Shown here: positions 8,439 to 16,584 of the stretch, in pieces | Numbering within the stretch: position 1 is the stretch's first letter | Layout: the number at the start of each line of letters is the position of its first letter | Assembly: GCF_000987775.1 (NCBI RefSeq) | Contig: NZ_LAHO01000006.1 | Location: 62,001-126,000, forward strand | Direction: 5' to 3' | DNA: 64,000 nucleotides | Origin: Arsukibacterium ikkense | Lineage (GTDB): Bacteria > Pseudomonadota > Gammaproteobacteria > Enterobacterales > Alteromonadaceae | The notes under the pieces: generated by a model | Seen by the model: only the letters and a program-made list of their open reading frames with translations | What the model was told of the DNA's origin: nothing | Databases searched by the model: none | Position numbers and translations under genes: made by a program

Positions 8439-9935
8439 TTATACCCGATTACTCATCGCCGGGCAGTAGCTTTGCAAAAACGCCTGATGACTCGGCAATT
8501 GCGCCACCAGTCGCTGATTTTGTAGTTTGATTTGGCTAAGGAAATGGCTGAGCTCCTGCTCGCTCATCAGCTCCACGATCGGGTGGTACTGCTCTGGCGT
8601 AATGCCCTGGCCCAGCATCACCTGCGTCCAGGAGTTTTCACCAAATAACTCGTTCGGCACTTTAAATACCCGACCCGTTTCCTTAAACAAGCGAATACGA
8701 TGGGCGAGTGACTCCGGAATGGGCATGCTTTGGCAGTAGCGCCAGAATGCCGTGTCACGGCGCGCGGTAACATGGTAGTGCAGAATAATAAAATCGCGAA
8801 TATTCAGCACTTCATGTTCGGTTTGCTGATTAAATTCATCGACATCCGCCAGGCTGATGCCATGCAGTGGGAACATTTGCAGCAAGCGCACTATGCTGCG
8901 CTGAATAAGGTGAATACTGGTCGACTCCAGCGGCTCTATAAAACCACTGGCCAAACCCAGGGCGATACAATTTTTGTTCCAGTGTTTGCGGCGCATGCCA
9001 GTGCGAAATTTGATCAGTCGCGGCTCGGTCAACAAGTCACCACTGAGATTGGCCAGCAACAGCGCTTTAGCCTCATCATCGGAGTAATACTTACTGCAAT
9101 ACACTAAACCATTACCGACCCGGTGTTGCAGCGGTATTTGCCACTGCCAGCCAGCACCGTGGGCGATGGAGCGGGTGTAGGGTACCGGCTCACGCGTGGC
9201 GCGGGTTTGTACCGCAATCGCCGAGTCACAAGGCAACCAGTGGCTCCAGTCATCAAAGCCGGTGTGCAGCGTTTGTTCAATGAGCAGTGCGCGAAAACCG
9301 GTGCAGTCAATAAACAGGTCGCCGGCGATGCACTCACCGCTGACCAGCTGTAAGGCGGTAATATTGCCGCTTTGCTCACAAGTTTCGACCTTGGCAATTT
9401 TTCCTTCAATGCGCGTTGCACCATGCTGTTCCGCCATGGTGCGTAAGAATTTCGCGTATAAACCGGCATCGAAATGAAAGGCGTAATTTAATGGCCGATT
9501 TGGCAAATGGGCAAACTTACCGGCCTGAGCCGCCAATAATTCCGGGCAATAATCACCGTAGTCACTGGCGAGCCCGACTTGCTGCCCTTTTAACCAGAAA
9601 TGCTGAAAACCCGCCGCCCAGCAATCCTGACCGGTGGTACCAAAAGAGTGAATGTAGTCCTGGCCCTGGTCGCGCCAGTTTTCAAACTGAATGCCTAATT
9701 TAAAGGTGGCCTGCGTAGCAGCCATAAACTCAGCTTCGTTAATGCCCAGTAGCTTATGCAGGGTCAGTAACGGCGGTATGGTCGCCTCACCCACGCCTAC
9801 GGTGGCGATATCGTCACTCTCGACCAGGCAAATTTGTAAATGCTTACCCATTAATTTGGCGATGGCCGCGGCGGCCATCCAACCAGCGGTTCCACCACCG
9901 GCAATAACCACGCGTTTTATTGCTTGCGACTGCAT
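8439..9935 (-). CDS. Flavin-dependent tryptophan halogenase family protein (1)
   Basis: A 498-residue flavoprotein of the tryptophan halogenase family (PF04820), which oxidises halide with reduced FAD. The FAD-binding GGGTAGWM lies at ~13-20. The Lys that carries the haloamine is at position 79 in QATFKLG, the same number as in PrnA. GWQWQIP matches the halogenase WxWxIP motif, and SGFIEPLEST holds the conserved Glu region. All key residues are therefore present. The substrate is unknown: relatives in TonB-receptor loci of Xanthomonas and marine bacteria act on small indoles in vitro, but no native substrate follows from sequence. GAGG lies 5 bp before the ATG. Last gene of the receptor 2 operon, 37 bp after the cupin gene. 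Confidence 0.9.
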   Translation of the reverse strand: MQSQAIKRVVIAGGGTAGWMAAAAIAKLMGKHLQICLVESDDIATVGVGEATIPPLLTLHKLLGINEAEFMAATQATFKLGIQFENWRDQGQDYIHSFGTTGQDCWAAGFQHFWLKGQQVGLASDYGDYCPELLAAQAGKFAHLPNRPLNYAFHFDAGLYAKFLRTMAEQHGATRIEGKIAKVETCEQSGNITALQLVSGECIAGDLFIDCTGFRALLIEQTLHTGFDDWSHWLPCDSAIAVQTRATREPVPYTRSIAHGAGWQWQIPLQHRVGNGLVYCSKYYSDDEAKALLLANLSGDLLTEPRLIKFRTGMRRKHWNKNCIALGLASGFIEPLESTSIHLIQRSIVRLLQMFPLHGISLADVDEFNQQTEHEVLNIRDFIILHYHVTARRDTAFWRYCQSMPIPESLAHRIRLFKETGRVFKVPNELFGENSWTQVMLGQGITPEQYHPIVELMSEQELSHFLSQIKLQNQRLVAQLPSHQAFLQSYCPAMSNRV

Positions 9936-9972
9936 TTGGACCTCGTTGTTATTAATTGAGCTATCAATTCAG

Positions 9973-10971
9973 TTATCGATTGAGTTTATTTAATAGTTCA
10001 GCACGGACTTGCCGGGCCACAGGCTCAGTCAAGGGGCCTTGCAAACCTCGTAGATGTTCAGGAATGTGTTCGGCTTGCTCCTGACCAAATACATAATGCT
10101 CAAAGTGCGCGCGCCATGCCGCTTTTTGCTCTGCCGGCAAAGCATTAATACTCAGCATCGCCAACTTAAGCGCCAGTTGCGGACTAGGGGCATAAGCTGG
10201 GCTTTCTCGCCACCAAAAATTCATCAGCACATTGAGCGGGCTCAGCGCCTCAACGTGATGCCACCACATGCTGGGGATAATTAACGCATCGCCGGGCTCC
10301 AGTTCTACCACCTGCGCATGCGCCATCGCTTCGGCAAATTTTGGGAATTGGGTTAAATCGGGCTTGGCAAAATCGACCAGGCTAATCGCCTGGCCAGCTG
10401 GAGTGACATCCAGCGGTCCAATATACAAATTAGCCAATTGCCCGGGCGGAAATAAGGTAAAGCGACGACGCCCAGCCACTACCACCGCCAAATTTTGCGG
10501 CAGGTCGGCATGCGCCGCAACGCGGCTTTGGTTGCCAAGCCACAAACTGACCAGCAGGTCATTGCCATACTGCGCTAACGCCGGCACCTGCTGCTGTTGC
10601 AACCACTGTGGAAACCAGCGTGGCACAAAAGTGGAACCGACATACCAGTGGCCACCGCCATTGGGCGACGCCAGCAGTTGCTCAAGTTTGGCGTGCACCG
10701 GCTGAAAGTTAAAGCCGCTGAAGTCCGCATTGTAAAACACCCGGCCGCCACTGCTGGCACCGCTGGTATAGGCGGTAAGGGGTTCACCACTGTAATGGCT
10801 CAGCAAATAATCACGCATGGCAGGCTCACCTTGCCTGGCGGCGCAGACGGCTGGCCAGTGCGCAGCAAAACCAGGCAGATGCAGCGGCTGGCTGCTATTG
10901 AGTTCGGCTGCGCTGATGCTATCCGCGGTCAGGCCGGCCCCTGGGGCTACCGGTTGCGCCGCAGACCACAT
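9973..10971 (-). CDS. Cupin_8/JmjC-like Fe(II)/2-oxoglutarate dioxygenase
   Basis: A 332-residue protein with the JmjC-type cupin fold (Cupin_8). Metal ligands are visible as HxD (His154, Asp156 in AAHADLPQN) and a distal His in IPSMWWHHVEAL (~238/239). VAGRRRFTLFPP, the strand pattern of such hydroxylases, lies between them. It would hydroxylate a protein or small molecule using 2-oxoglutarate; the target is unknown. The ATG is one base beyond the SapC stop and has ACAGG seven bases upstream, so translation is probably coupled. Cupin-SapC-halogenase blocks beside TonB receptors recur in Caulobacter, Xanthomonas and Alteromonadales, suggesting one shared pathway. Confidence 0.85.
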   Translation of the reverse strand: MWSAAQPVAPGAGLTADSISAAELNSSQPLHLPGFAAHWPAVCAARQGEPAMRDYLLSHYSGEPLTAYTSGASSGGRVFYNADFSGFNFQPVHAKLEQLLASPNGGGHWYVGSTFVPRWFPQWLQQQQVPALAQYGNDLLVSLWLGNQSRVAAHADLPQNLAVVVAGRRRFTLFPPGQLANLYIGPLDVTPAGQAISLVDFAKPDLTQFPKFAEAMAHAQVVELEPGDALIIPSMWWHHVEALSPLNVLMNFWWRESPAYAPSPQLALKLAMLSINALPAEQKAAWRAHFEHYVFGQEQAEHIPEHLRGLQGPLTEPVARQVRAELLNKLNR

Positions 10972-10972
10972 A

Positions 10973-11680
10973 TTAGTGCCTGTCCAGCAGTTGATTTTTA
11001 AAGCTAATCAACCGCACAAACTGTGATTGCGAGGCCAGCATCATATAAATCGCCTCTAAGTAACCCGCCTGCTGCAACTGCGCCAATTGCTCGCCACTGA
11101 GCTGCGCTAATCTGGGCTCGTTGATGGTATAGAAACCATGCAAACTGTGCTGTTGGCCATTATTCAACGTGACATCCAGTACAAAAGACTCCATTAACTC
11201 CAGTGCCAATAGCTGCTGGCTGAACTGCCTGGCGTCGGTAATGCCATGATGCAAGGTTTCCAATTGCTCAGCCACTTGTTGTAAATAAGGGCTGTGCCCA
11301 CCAAATTCCAAAAACAACGCTTCTCCACTGGTCCGGCTTACTTTCGGGTGCGCTGTATCAAGGTGGATAACGCGCTCATTATTTTGCAGGCCGATGGTAA
11401 AGGGCGAGCGAGCGATGTCTAATGGCAAATAGCCCGCTTGCCAGCCTTGCTGTTGCACAAACAGGTTTTCACCAGATTGAAACCCCAGCAGCAGCACAGG
11501 CATAAATTGGCCGGTATTACCGTCTTTGTAAAACAGGATGGGATAATAGGCTTGTGCAGCGCGAAATTCAGCCGGGAAACTCAAACAAAACATTTGGTTA
11601 TCACCCAGCTCCAGGCTACGTTCAGTGCGGATCTTCACGTCAAGATGATCAACGTTATTGAGTATTTCGATACTAGCCAT
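10973..11680 (-). CDS. SapC family protein
   Basis: A 235-residue SapC-family protein (PF07277), named after a Campylobacter S-layer locus but of unknown biochemical role. Typical features are LSFPAEFRAAQAYYPILFYKD near the N-terminus (spanning residues ~35-55) and FVQQQGWQAGYLPLDIARSPF. No signal peptide or membrane segment is seen, so it is probably cytoplasmic. The ATG at 11680 is preferred because AAAGGGGAG precedes it by about five bases; the frame is open ten codons further. It lies 10 bp after the halogenase 2 stop and directly before the cupin gene. The name does not imply an S-layer here. Confidence 0.85.
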   Translation of the reverse strand: MASIEILNNVDHLDVKIRTERSLELGDNQMFCLSFPAEFRAAQAYYPILFYKDGNTGQFMPVLLLGFQSGENLFVQQQGWQAGYLPLDIARSPFTIGLQNNERVIHLDTAHPKVSRTSGEALFLEFGGHSPYLQQVAEQLETLHHGITDARQFSQQLLALELMESFVLDVTLNNGQQHSLHGFYTINEPRLAQLSGEQLAQLQQAGYLEAIYMMLASQSQFVRLISFKNQLLDRH

Positions 11681-11690
11681 CTGCTCCCCT

Positions 11691-13295
11691 TTAAATCTTT
11701 TGTAAGCCATGAACTCTGATTTGGTTCAATAATTCGCGATTACTGCTCAGGCCCGCTCTGAGCTGTTGTGTTTTCTGCTGTACTTCGGCAAAGGCATGGT
11801 TGGCACGTACCTCTGAGCTTGCCTTTAGTGGCCGCGCGCTGCCTGGTAAGTGCTGCATACCATATAAAATATATTGGTAACTGGCGGCCGGAAATAATTC
11901 CTCCGCCATCGGTAAATCATAACGGCTTGGCACAAAGTGTTGCCACATCATCAGTTTTTGTTGCAGTGCCGCCGGCATGCTGCTGTCAGCGCGTTGGGCC
12001 AACCAATAATCGCTGTCGTCCCGTGTCGACAACACGTAATGCAATTTTAAAAACTCAACAATTTGCTGCCAACGGTAGCTGAACGTTTGATTAAAACGTT
12101 CAGCGACAATAACAAGCTGCGCCATGCTACGAGGTAATTGCTCGCTGATAAACTTAGCAGACAACTCAACCATCACCAGGGCTGATGCTTCTAACGGTTC
12201 AACAAAACCAGCCGCCATACCCACCGCCACGCAATTATGCCGCCAAAATTGCTCGCGGTAGCCTGGTGTAAAGCGGATAAGCCTGCTCTGGTAGCGTTCG
12301 GTAAATTGTTGCTCAGATAATTGCAGGTACTGTGCAAGTGTCGCCCGCGCTTGCTCTTCATTGGTATGGCCACTGTGGTGCACAAAACCTACACCACGGC
12401 GGGTTGGCAAGCCGATATCCCACACCCAACCTTGGGTTTGTGCTGTAGCCAGCGTCGCCGATGCAATGGGCGAGCGCTCATCATCGTAAGCAACCTGCAC
12501 CGCTAAAGCACTGTCATTTAACAAACAATGCTGCACACTAACCAGGGGCGTTTGGTAATGCTGGCCTAACAGCAAACTCTGTAACCCCGAGCAATCAACA
12601 AATAAATCGCCGGTTAGGGCACCATGTTGCGCAGTTTGTAGCGCAGCAATACAGCCATCAACCTTACTGTGTACGGCAACCACATCATCCATAATATGCG
12701 TCACCCCAAGCCGTTTAGCATGCTGGCTCAATAAGGCAACAAACTTACCGGCATCTAAGTGATAGCCATAATTTTGTAAAAACGCGTACTCCGGGGTACT
12801 AATGCGTTTAGGTGCTAAACCAGCGGCAATCACCGCAGGTTGGCTGGATACTGCCGCGGCAAACTCAACTTGCTGCTGGTAACTAAACCAATAATCTGCA
12901 ATGTCCAGTTCATCAGCCGCTACAGGCGCGGTAAACGGGTGGTAATAACAATCCTGGGGGGCAGCGCTGCGCCATTGGCGGAACACACTGCCTTGTTTAA
13001 AGCTGGCATCGCAGCTAAGTAAGAATTCGGTTTCAGAAATGCCGATCCGCGCTAAGGTTGCGCGCATCGATGGCCAGGTCCCCTCGCCAACACCGATGGT
13101 AGGCACCGAGGCAGACTCAATCAGGGTAATCTTGACCAGAGGGTTTGCTTGATGATCGGCTGCCAATAAGGCCGCAGTAAGCCAACCCGCACTACCACCA
13201 CCAACAACAACAATATTTACCCTGCCTCCCTCGAAGGACTTTACCTTTAAGGCTGCAGCAAGGTTATCCGTTTCGAGTGACTGGGTTGCTTGCAT
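11691..13295 (-). CDS. Flavin-dependent tryptophan halogenase family protein (2)
   Basis: A 534-residue second halogenase-family flavoprotein, distant from the first. It has VVGGGSAGWL (FAD), a Lys at ~100 in DASFKQG equivalent to the catalytic Lys, and AAGFVEPLEAS. The WxWxIP motif reads GWVWDIGLP, with Gly for the first Pro, so substrate preference may differ from halogenase 1. The ATG at 13295 is chosen because AAGAAG stands eight bases upstream; a GTG three codons earlier is possible. It is the first gene after receptor 2 and is separated from it by a strong hairpin at 13315-13340. Confidence 0.88.
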   Translation of the reverse strand: MQATQSLETDNLAAALKVKSFEGGRVNIVVVGGGSAGWLTAALLAADHQANPLVKITLIESASVPTIGVGEGTWPSMRATLARIGISETEFLLSCDASFKQGSVFRQWRSAAPQDCYYHPFTAPVAADELDIADYWFSYQQQVEFAAAVSSQPAVIAAGLAPKRISTPEYAFLQNYGYHLDAGKFVALLSQHAKRLGVTHIMDDVVAVHSKVDGCIAALQTAQHGALTGDLFVDCSGLQSLLLGQHYQTPLVSVQHCLLNDSALAVQVAYDDERSPIASATLATAQTQGWVWDIGLPTRRGVGFVHHSGHTNEEQARATLAQYLQLSEQQFTERYQSRLIRFTPGYREQFWRHNCVAVGMAAGFVEPLEASALVMVELSAKFISEQLPRSMAQLVIVAERFNQTFSYRWQQIVEFLKLHYVLSTRDDSDYWLAQRADSSMPAALQQKLMMWQHFVPSRYDLPMAEELFPAASYQYILYGMQHLPGSARPLKASSEVRANHAFAEVQQKTQQLRAGLSSNRELLNQIRVHGLQKI

Positions 13296-13310
13296 TATGA
13301 CCACTTCTTG

Positions 13311-13340
13311 TAAAAAGTAGCCATCTTGCGATGGCTACTT
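13311..13340 (-). terminator. Intra-operon hairpin terminator/attenuator
   Basis: A perfect 11-bp stem (AAGTAGCCATC / GATGGCTACTT, loop TTGC) is followed on the minus strand by TTTTTA. It lies between the receptor 2 stop and the halogenase 2 ribosome-binding site. No other promoter is evident in the short gap, so partial read-through seems likely. Confidence 0.8.
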
Positions 13341-13358
13341 GTTCAGGGCAACAACATC

Positions 13359-16319
13359 TTAGAACGTATAACGCGCACCGATGCCAAAACGACGACCTGT
13401 TTCAGTATAGTTCACTAATTGCAGTGAATTACGCTCATGTGAACGCATTGATTCGTTGGTCAGGTTGATGGCTTCAACGAAAACCGTCAACTGTTTGTTT
13501 ACATCGTAGCTGGCGCTGGCATCCCATTGACCGTAAGACTCTACATAAATGGGGTTTTGTAAGCCTAAGGTGTTAACCGTTGACGCCAGGAACTTACCAC
13601 GCCAGTTATACGCAATACGCGCTTGTATGCCGTCTCTATCGTAGAAACCCACTAAGTTGTAGGTGTCGCTCATGCCGAGTAACGCAAATTGCTCGCCCAA
13701 ACTTTGGTTGTCGTAGTTAAAATCACCACTGACGAAGGTCGCGTTGGCTATCACACCAAAGCCCGTGTCACCGATTAAGTGCTGCACCGCCAATTCCCAG
13801 CCGTCTAACTTGGCGTCATCCTGGTTAACTGGAATAGTAATATCAAAGGTCGCTGGCGTATCGCCTGCCACACCCAGGATAAAGCCATTCGCATCGACCG
13901 TTTCCGGGTAGTTCGCTTTGATATAATCACGAATGGCTGTAGTGTTGTTACCCACCGCAGCAACAGCTTCGGCATAACGGGCACCTTGCGCCGGGTGTGC
14001 TAAATTGAACGTTTGCTCTTCAACCGTAGTACGGCCGATAAAATTCTTCGCCTTTTTCCTGAAGTAACCAACGGCCATATAGCTGCCTTCGGCATAGTAC
14101 CACTCTAAGGATAAATCGAGGTTGGTTGACTCAAACGGGTCCAGATCCGGGTTACCACGAGCCCCCGTACCGCCATCAATCCGCACTAACGAGTTAAGGG
14201 TTTGACCGCCCTGAATATCGGCATAGCTTGGGCGGGCCAAGGTTTTGCTTATTGAAGCACGTAGAATAACGTCATCCACTACTTCAATATTAAAGTCGAT
14301 GTTTGGCAATAGATTGCTGTAGTCTCCTGTTAATTCAGTGAAATCACTTTCACCGGTGCTGATCAGGTTAAACTCGTTGTCACCCGCCCAGGCGATGCCG
14401 CTGTATACCGGCACTAAAGCGCTTGAGGTAACATCGGTTTTCTCGTAGCGTATACCGGCGGTTAAACCATAGGGACGCGAACCAATGTCGCCGGCAAAGT
14501 TGAACTGCAGATAAGCTGCCCGCTGCTCTTCGGTGGTGCGACGGTCTGTGGTCATGTTGGACGATGCGCAGAACGACGTACCGCAATCTCCCACCGAACC
14601 TAAGGCGCCATAGGTGTCACTGGCAATCTGACGAATGGTATTGAAATCCCAACGGAAAAATTCTTTGAGCATATCGCTGCTGGTAGATGCGTCAAAATTA
14701 TCGCCCAATTGGTCAAGCTTAAATACCGACGGGTCGATATCACCAGCCGCACCTAAACCTCCCCAGTTATCTTGTTGCACGTTAGAAAACGCTGAACGGT
14801 TCTTTGTTTCTGAACTGGAAATACCAAAATCGATACTGTTTAACACTCCGTCGTCAAACACATAGCTACCGCGAAGTTGCAATTGCTCGATGTCACTGCG
14901 CATTTGGCTGTTACGGAATGAACTGCCTGTTACTCGCATATCTTCACCACTAATACCGGTGAAGCCAGCAGGATAGCCAATGGCTAAGGTAGGTAAATCG
15001 CTGTCAAAACGCGCAGTCGTTAACGTACGCACAAACGTTGCAGTACCAATCACATTATTACTGCCAAATGGGCTATCCGGGCGCGACACTGCTGACGAGT
15101 CATGATAGTCCAACTCTAATTTCAAGTTGTCGTTAACTTGCCATTTGGTGTTGAAACCCAGTGATTTGTTCTCGTTCACGTTTGAGAATTGCCCGCCACC
15201 CATGGCTAAATCGCCTGGCGCACTGAACGCTTCTGAGTACACGATTGGCGCAGCCACCGGGCCATCGCTCCACACCCCCGTCGACGGACCAAAGTTAAAC
15301 CACGCAGAAACGTCGTTGTAACGGTCTGACACTTCGTTTTTCGAATAGGTGTAATCTAAAGTGGTTGTTACCGCTTCAACCGGGCGATACTGCAAAACTA
15401 ACTGGCCATTAGTACGGGTTCTTTCCACTTCGTGGAAGGCATAACCTAAGCTTTGCGGTACTGAATAAATGGAGTCTGCTGCAGGGTAGTTTTGATGGGC
15501 ATTTGGGCCATCAGGGATCAAGCCACCCCAGTCAGCATTACCGCCACCCCAGTCGAAACCATTGATATTACCAGGGAAGGTACGCCAACCACCGCTGTTT
15601 GCTTGCTTATTGCCGCTATCACGCTGTTGATAAGAACCGCTGATTGCCACACCAAACTTGTTGTCATTGAAGGTGTTGCTATATAAACCTGATAACTCAG
15701 GCGTGATATTTGAGCCTTCGTCAGTTGACTGGTCCATCACACCTTTAACACCAAAAGTGGCTTTCATGCCGGGCGCATTCAATGGCTGGCTGGTCAAAAT
15801 GTTAATGGTTGACCCCATACCACCGGTTGCAATGCTGGCACGGCCAGTTTTATATACTTCAACCCCGGCAATACCCTCTGCCGCGAGGTTAGCAAAGTCA
15901 AAAGAGCGGGATGATGATGCTGTCGTTGCTTCCAGTGACGACGCTGGCATTTGCCGGCCATTGAGCATCACCAGGTTAAATTCCGGACCAAAACCACGCA
16001 CCGTCACCCGGCTACCCTCACCGTTTGAGCGGTCAATCGCTACGCCGGTGATCCGTTGTAATGATTCTGCCAGGTTGGTGTCTGGAAATTTACCCATATC
16101 TTCAGCAGAAATCGCATCAACCACGCCTATGGAGCTGCGTTTTATATCCATCGACTTGATCAAACTGCCACGGATACCTGTCACCTGAATAATTTCAATT
16201 TCTTCGTTGGTCTTTTCTGTTTCTGCGTCCTGAGCATAGGCAGGTGCTAGTACACTGGCGCCTGTGATCAGTGACAAACTGACCGCTAAACGCGATAGTT
16301 TGAAACGTGTGTGGTTCAT
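13359..16319 (-). CDS. TonB-dependent receptor 2 (carbohydrate uptake type)
   Basis: An outer-membrane receptor of 986 residues. The signal peptide (MNHTRFKLSR, hydrophobic core, AYAQDA) is followed by a TonB-box-like IEIIQVTG. The plug has the same signatures as receptor 1 (KFPDTNLAESLQRITGV, VRGFGPEFNLVMLNGRQMP), and the barrel ends in YTF. GGGAGAAGGG precedes the ATG. It heads a transcript that continues past a hairpin into halogenase 2, SapC, cupin and halogenase 1. Its promoter and operator duplicate those of the GH16-receptor 1 operon, so both receptors should be induced by the same sugar, probably a beta-glucan fragment. The two receptors are clear paralogues but differ widely in the barrel loops, suggesting different ligand sizes. 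Confidence 0.93.
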   Translation of the reverse strand: MNHTRFKLSRLAVSLSLITGASVLAPAYAQDAETEKTNEEIEIIQVTGIRGSLIKSMDIKRSSIGVVDAISAEDMGKFPDTNLAESLQRITGVAIDRSNGEGSRVTVRGFGPEFNLVMLNGRQMPASSLEATTASSSRSFDFANLAAEGIAGVEVYKTGRASIATGGMGSTINILTSQPLNAPGMKATFGVKGVMDQSTDEGSNITPELSGLYSNTFNDNKFGVAISGSYQQRDSGNKQANSGGWRTFPGNINGFDWGGGNADWGGLIPDGPNAHQNYPAADSIYSVPQSLGYAFHEVERTRTNGQLVLQYRPVEAVTTTLDYTYSKNEVSDRYNDVSAWFNFGPSTGVWSDGPVAAPIVYSEAFSAPGDLAMGGGQFSNVNENKSLGFNTKWQVNDNLKLELDYHDSSAVSRPDSPFGSNNVIGTATFVRTLTTARFDSDLPTLAIGYPAGFTGISGEDMRVTGSSFRNSQMRSDIEQLQLRGSYVFDDGVLNSIDFGISSSETKNRSAFSNVQQDNWGGLGAAGDIDPSVFKLDQLGDNFDASTSSDMLKEFFRWDFNTIRQIASDTYGALGSVGDCGTSFCASSNMTTDRRTTEEQRAAYLQFNFAGDIGSRPYGLTAGIRYEKTDVTSSALVPVYSGIAWAGDNEFNLISTGESDFTELTGDYSNLLPNIDFNIEVVDDVILRASISKTLARPSYADIQGGQTLNSLVRIDGGTGARGNPDLDPFESTNLDLSLEWYYAEGSYMAVGYFRKKAKNFIGRTTVEEQTFNLAHPAQGARYAEAVAAVGNNTTAIRDYIKANYPETVDANGFILGVAGDTPATFDITIPVNQDDAKLDGWELAVQHLIGDTGFGVIANATFVSGDFNYDNQSLGEQFALLGMSDTYNLVGFYDRDGIQARIAYNWRGKFLASTVNTLGLQNPIYVESYGQWDASASYDVNKQLTVFVEAINLTNESMRSHERNSLQLVNYTETGRRFGIGARYTF

Positions 16320-16406
16320 ACCCTTCTCCCGAGTTTACTTAATGCGGTATCGTTATAATATTTTTTTGGGCCTACATTACTTACAGCAAAGCGTGCAATA
16401 CATAAA

Positions 16407-16420
16407 TGTAAGCGCTTACA
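16407..16420. promoter_or_regulatory. LacI-family operator (second copy)
   Basis: The same perfect TGTAAGCGCTTACA palindrome as at 8384-8397, again one base downstream of the predicted -10 box. Confidence 0.85.
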
Positions 16421-16421
16421 A

Positions 16422-16450
16422 AAGGTAGATGATTAAATTTCAGCCGTCAA
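16422..16450 (-). promoter_or_regulatory. Sigma-70 promoter of the receptor 2-halogenase operon
   Basis: -35 TTGACG (16450-16445), a 17-bp spacer and -10 TACCTT (16427-16422) on the minus strand. The block TTGACGGCTGAAA and most of the spacer match the promoter at 8399-8427. Confidence 0.75.
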
Positions 16451-16544
16451 TAGCGCTGCGATAAAAAGCCGAACCAAAGCGGGGCAAACTATCTCAATAA
16501 AATGGCTTTTGCTTTAAATTTCAAAGCATAAGCATGCACCAATA

Positions 16545-16570
16545 AAAAAGGGCCCTAAGGCCCCTTGCAA
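16545..16570 (-). terminator. Terminator of glmS
   Basis: On the minus strand an AAGGGGCC...GGGCCCTT imperfect hairpin is followed by six T residues, shortly after the glmS stop. Confidence 0.7.
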
Positions 16571-16584
16571 ATTTTTGGTGCAGG

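Noticed and set aside
10973-11680. SapC as evidence for an S-layer system
   Set aside because: The family name is historical; no S-layer protein or S-layer secretion genes are nearby.
8439-13295. Halogenases as tailoring enzymes of the lanthipeptide
   Set aside because: Tryptophan in the core (SWS) makes it tempting, but the genes are 45 kb away in a glucan-regulated operon, so there is no positional support.
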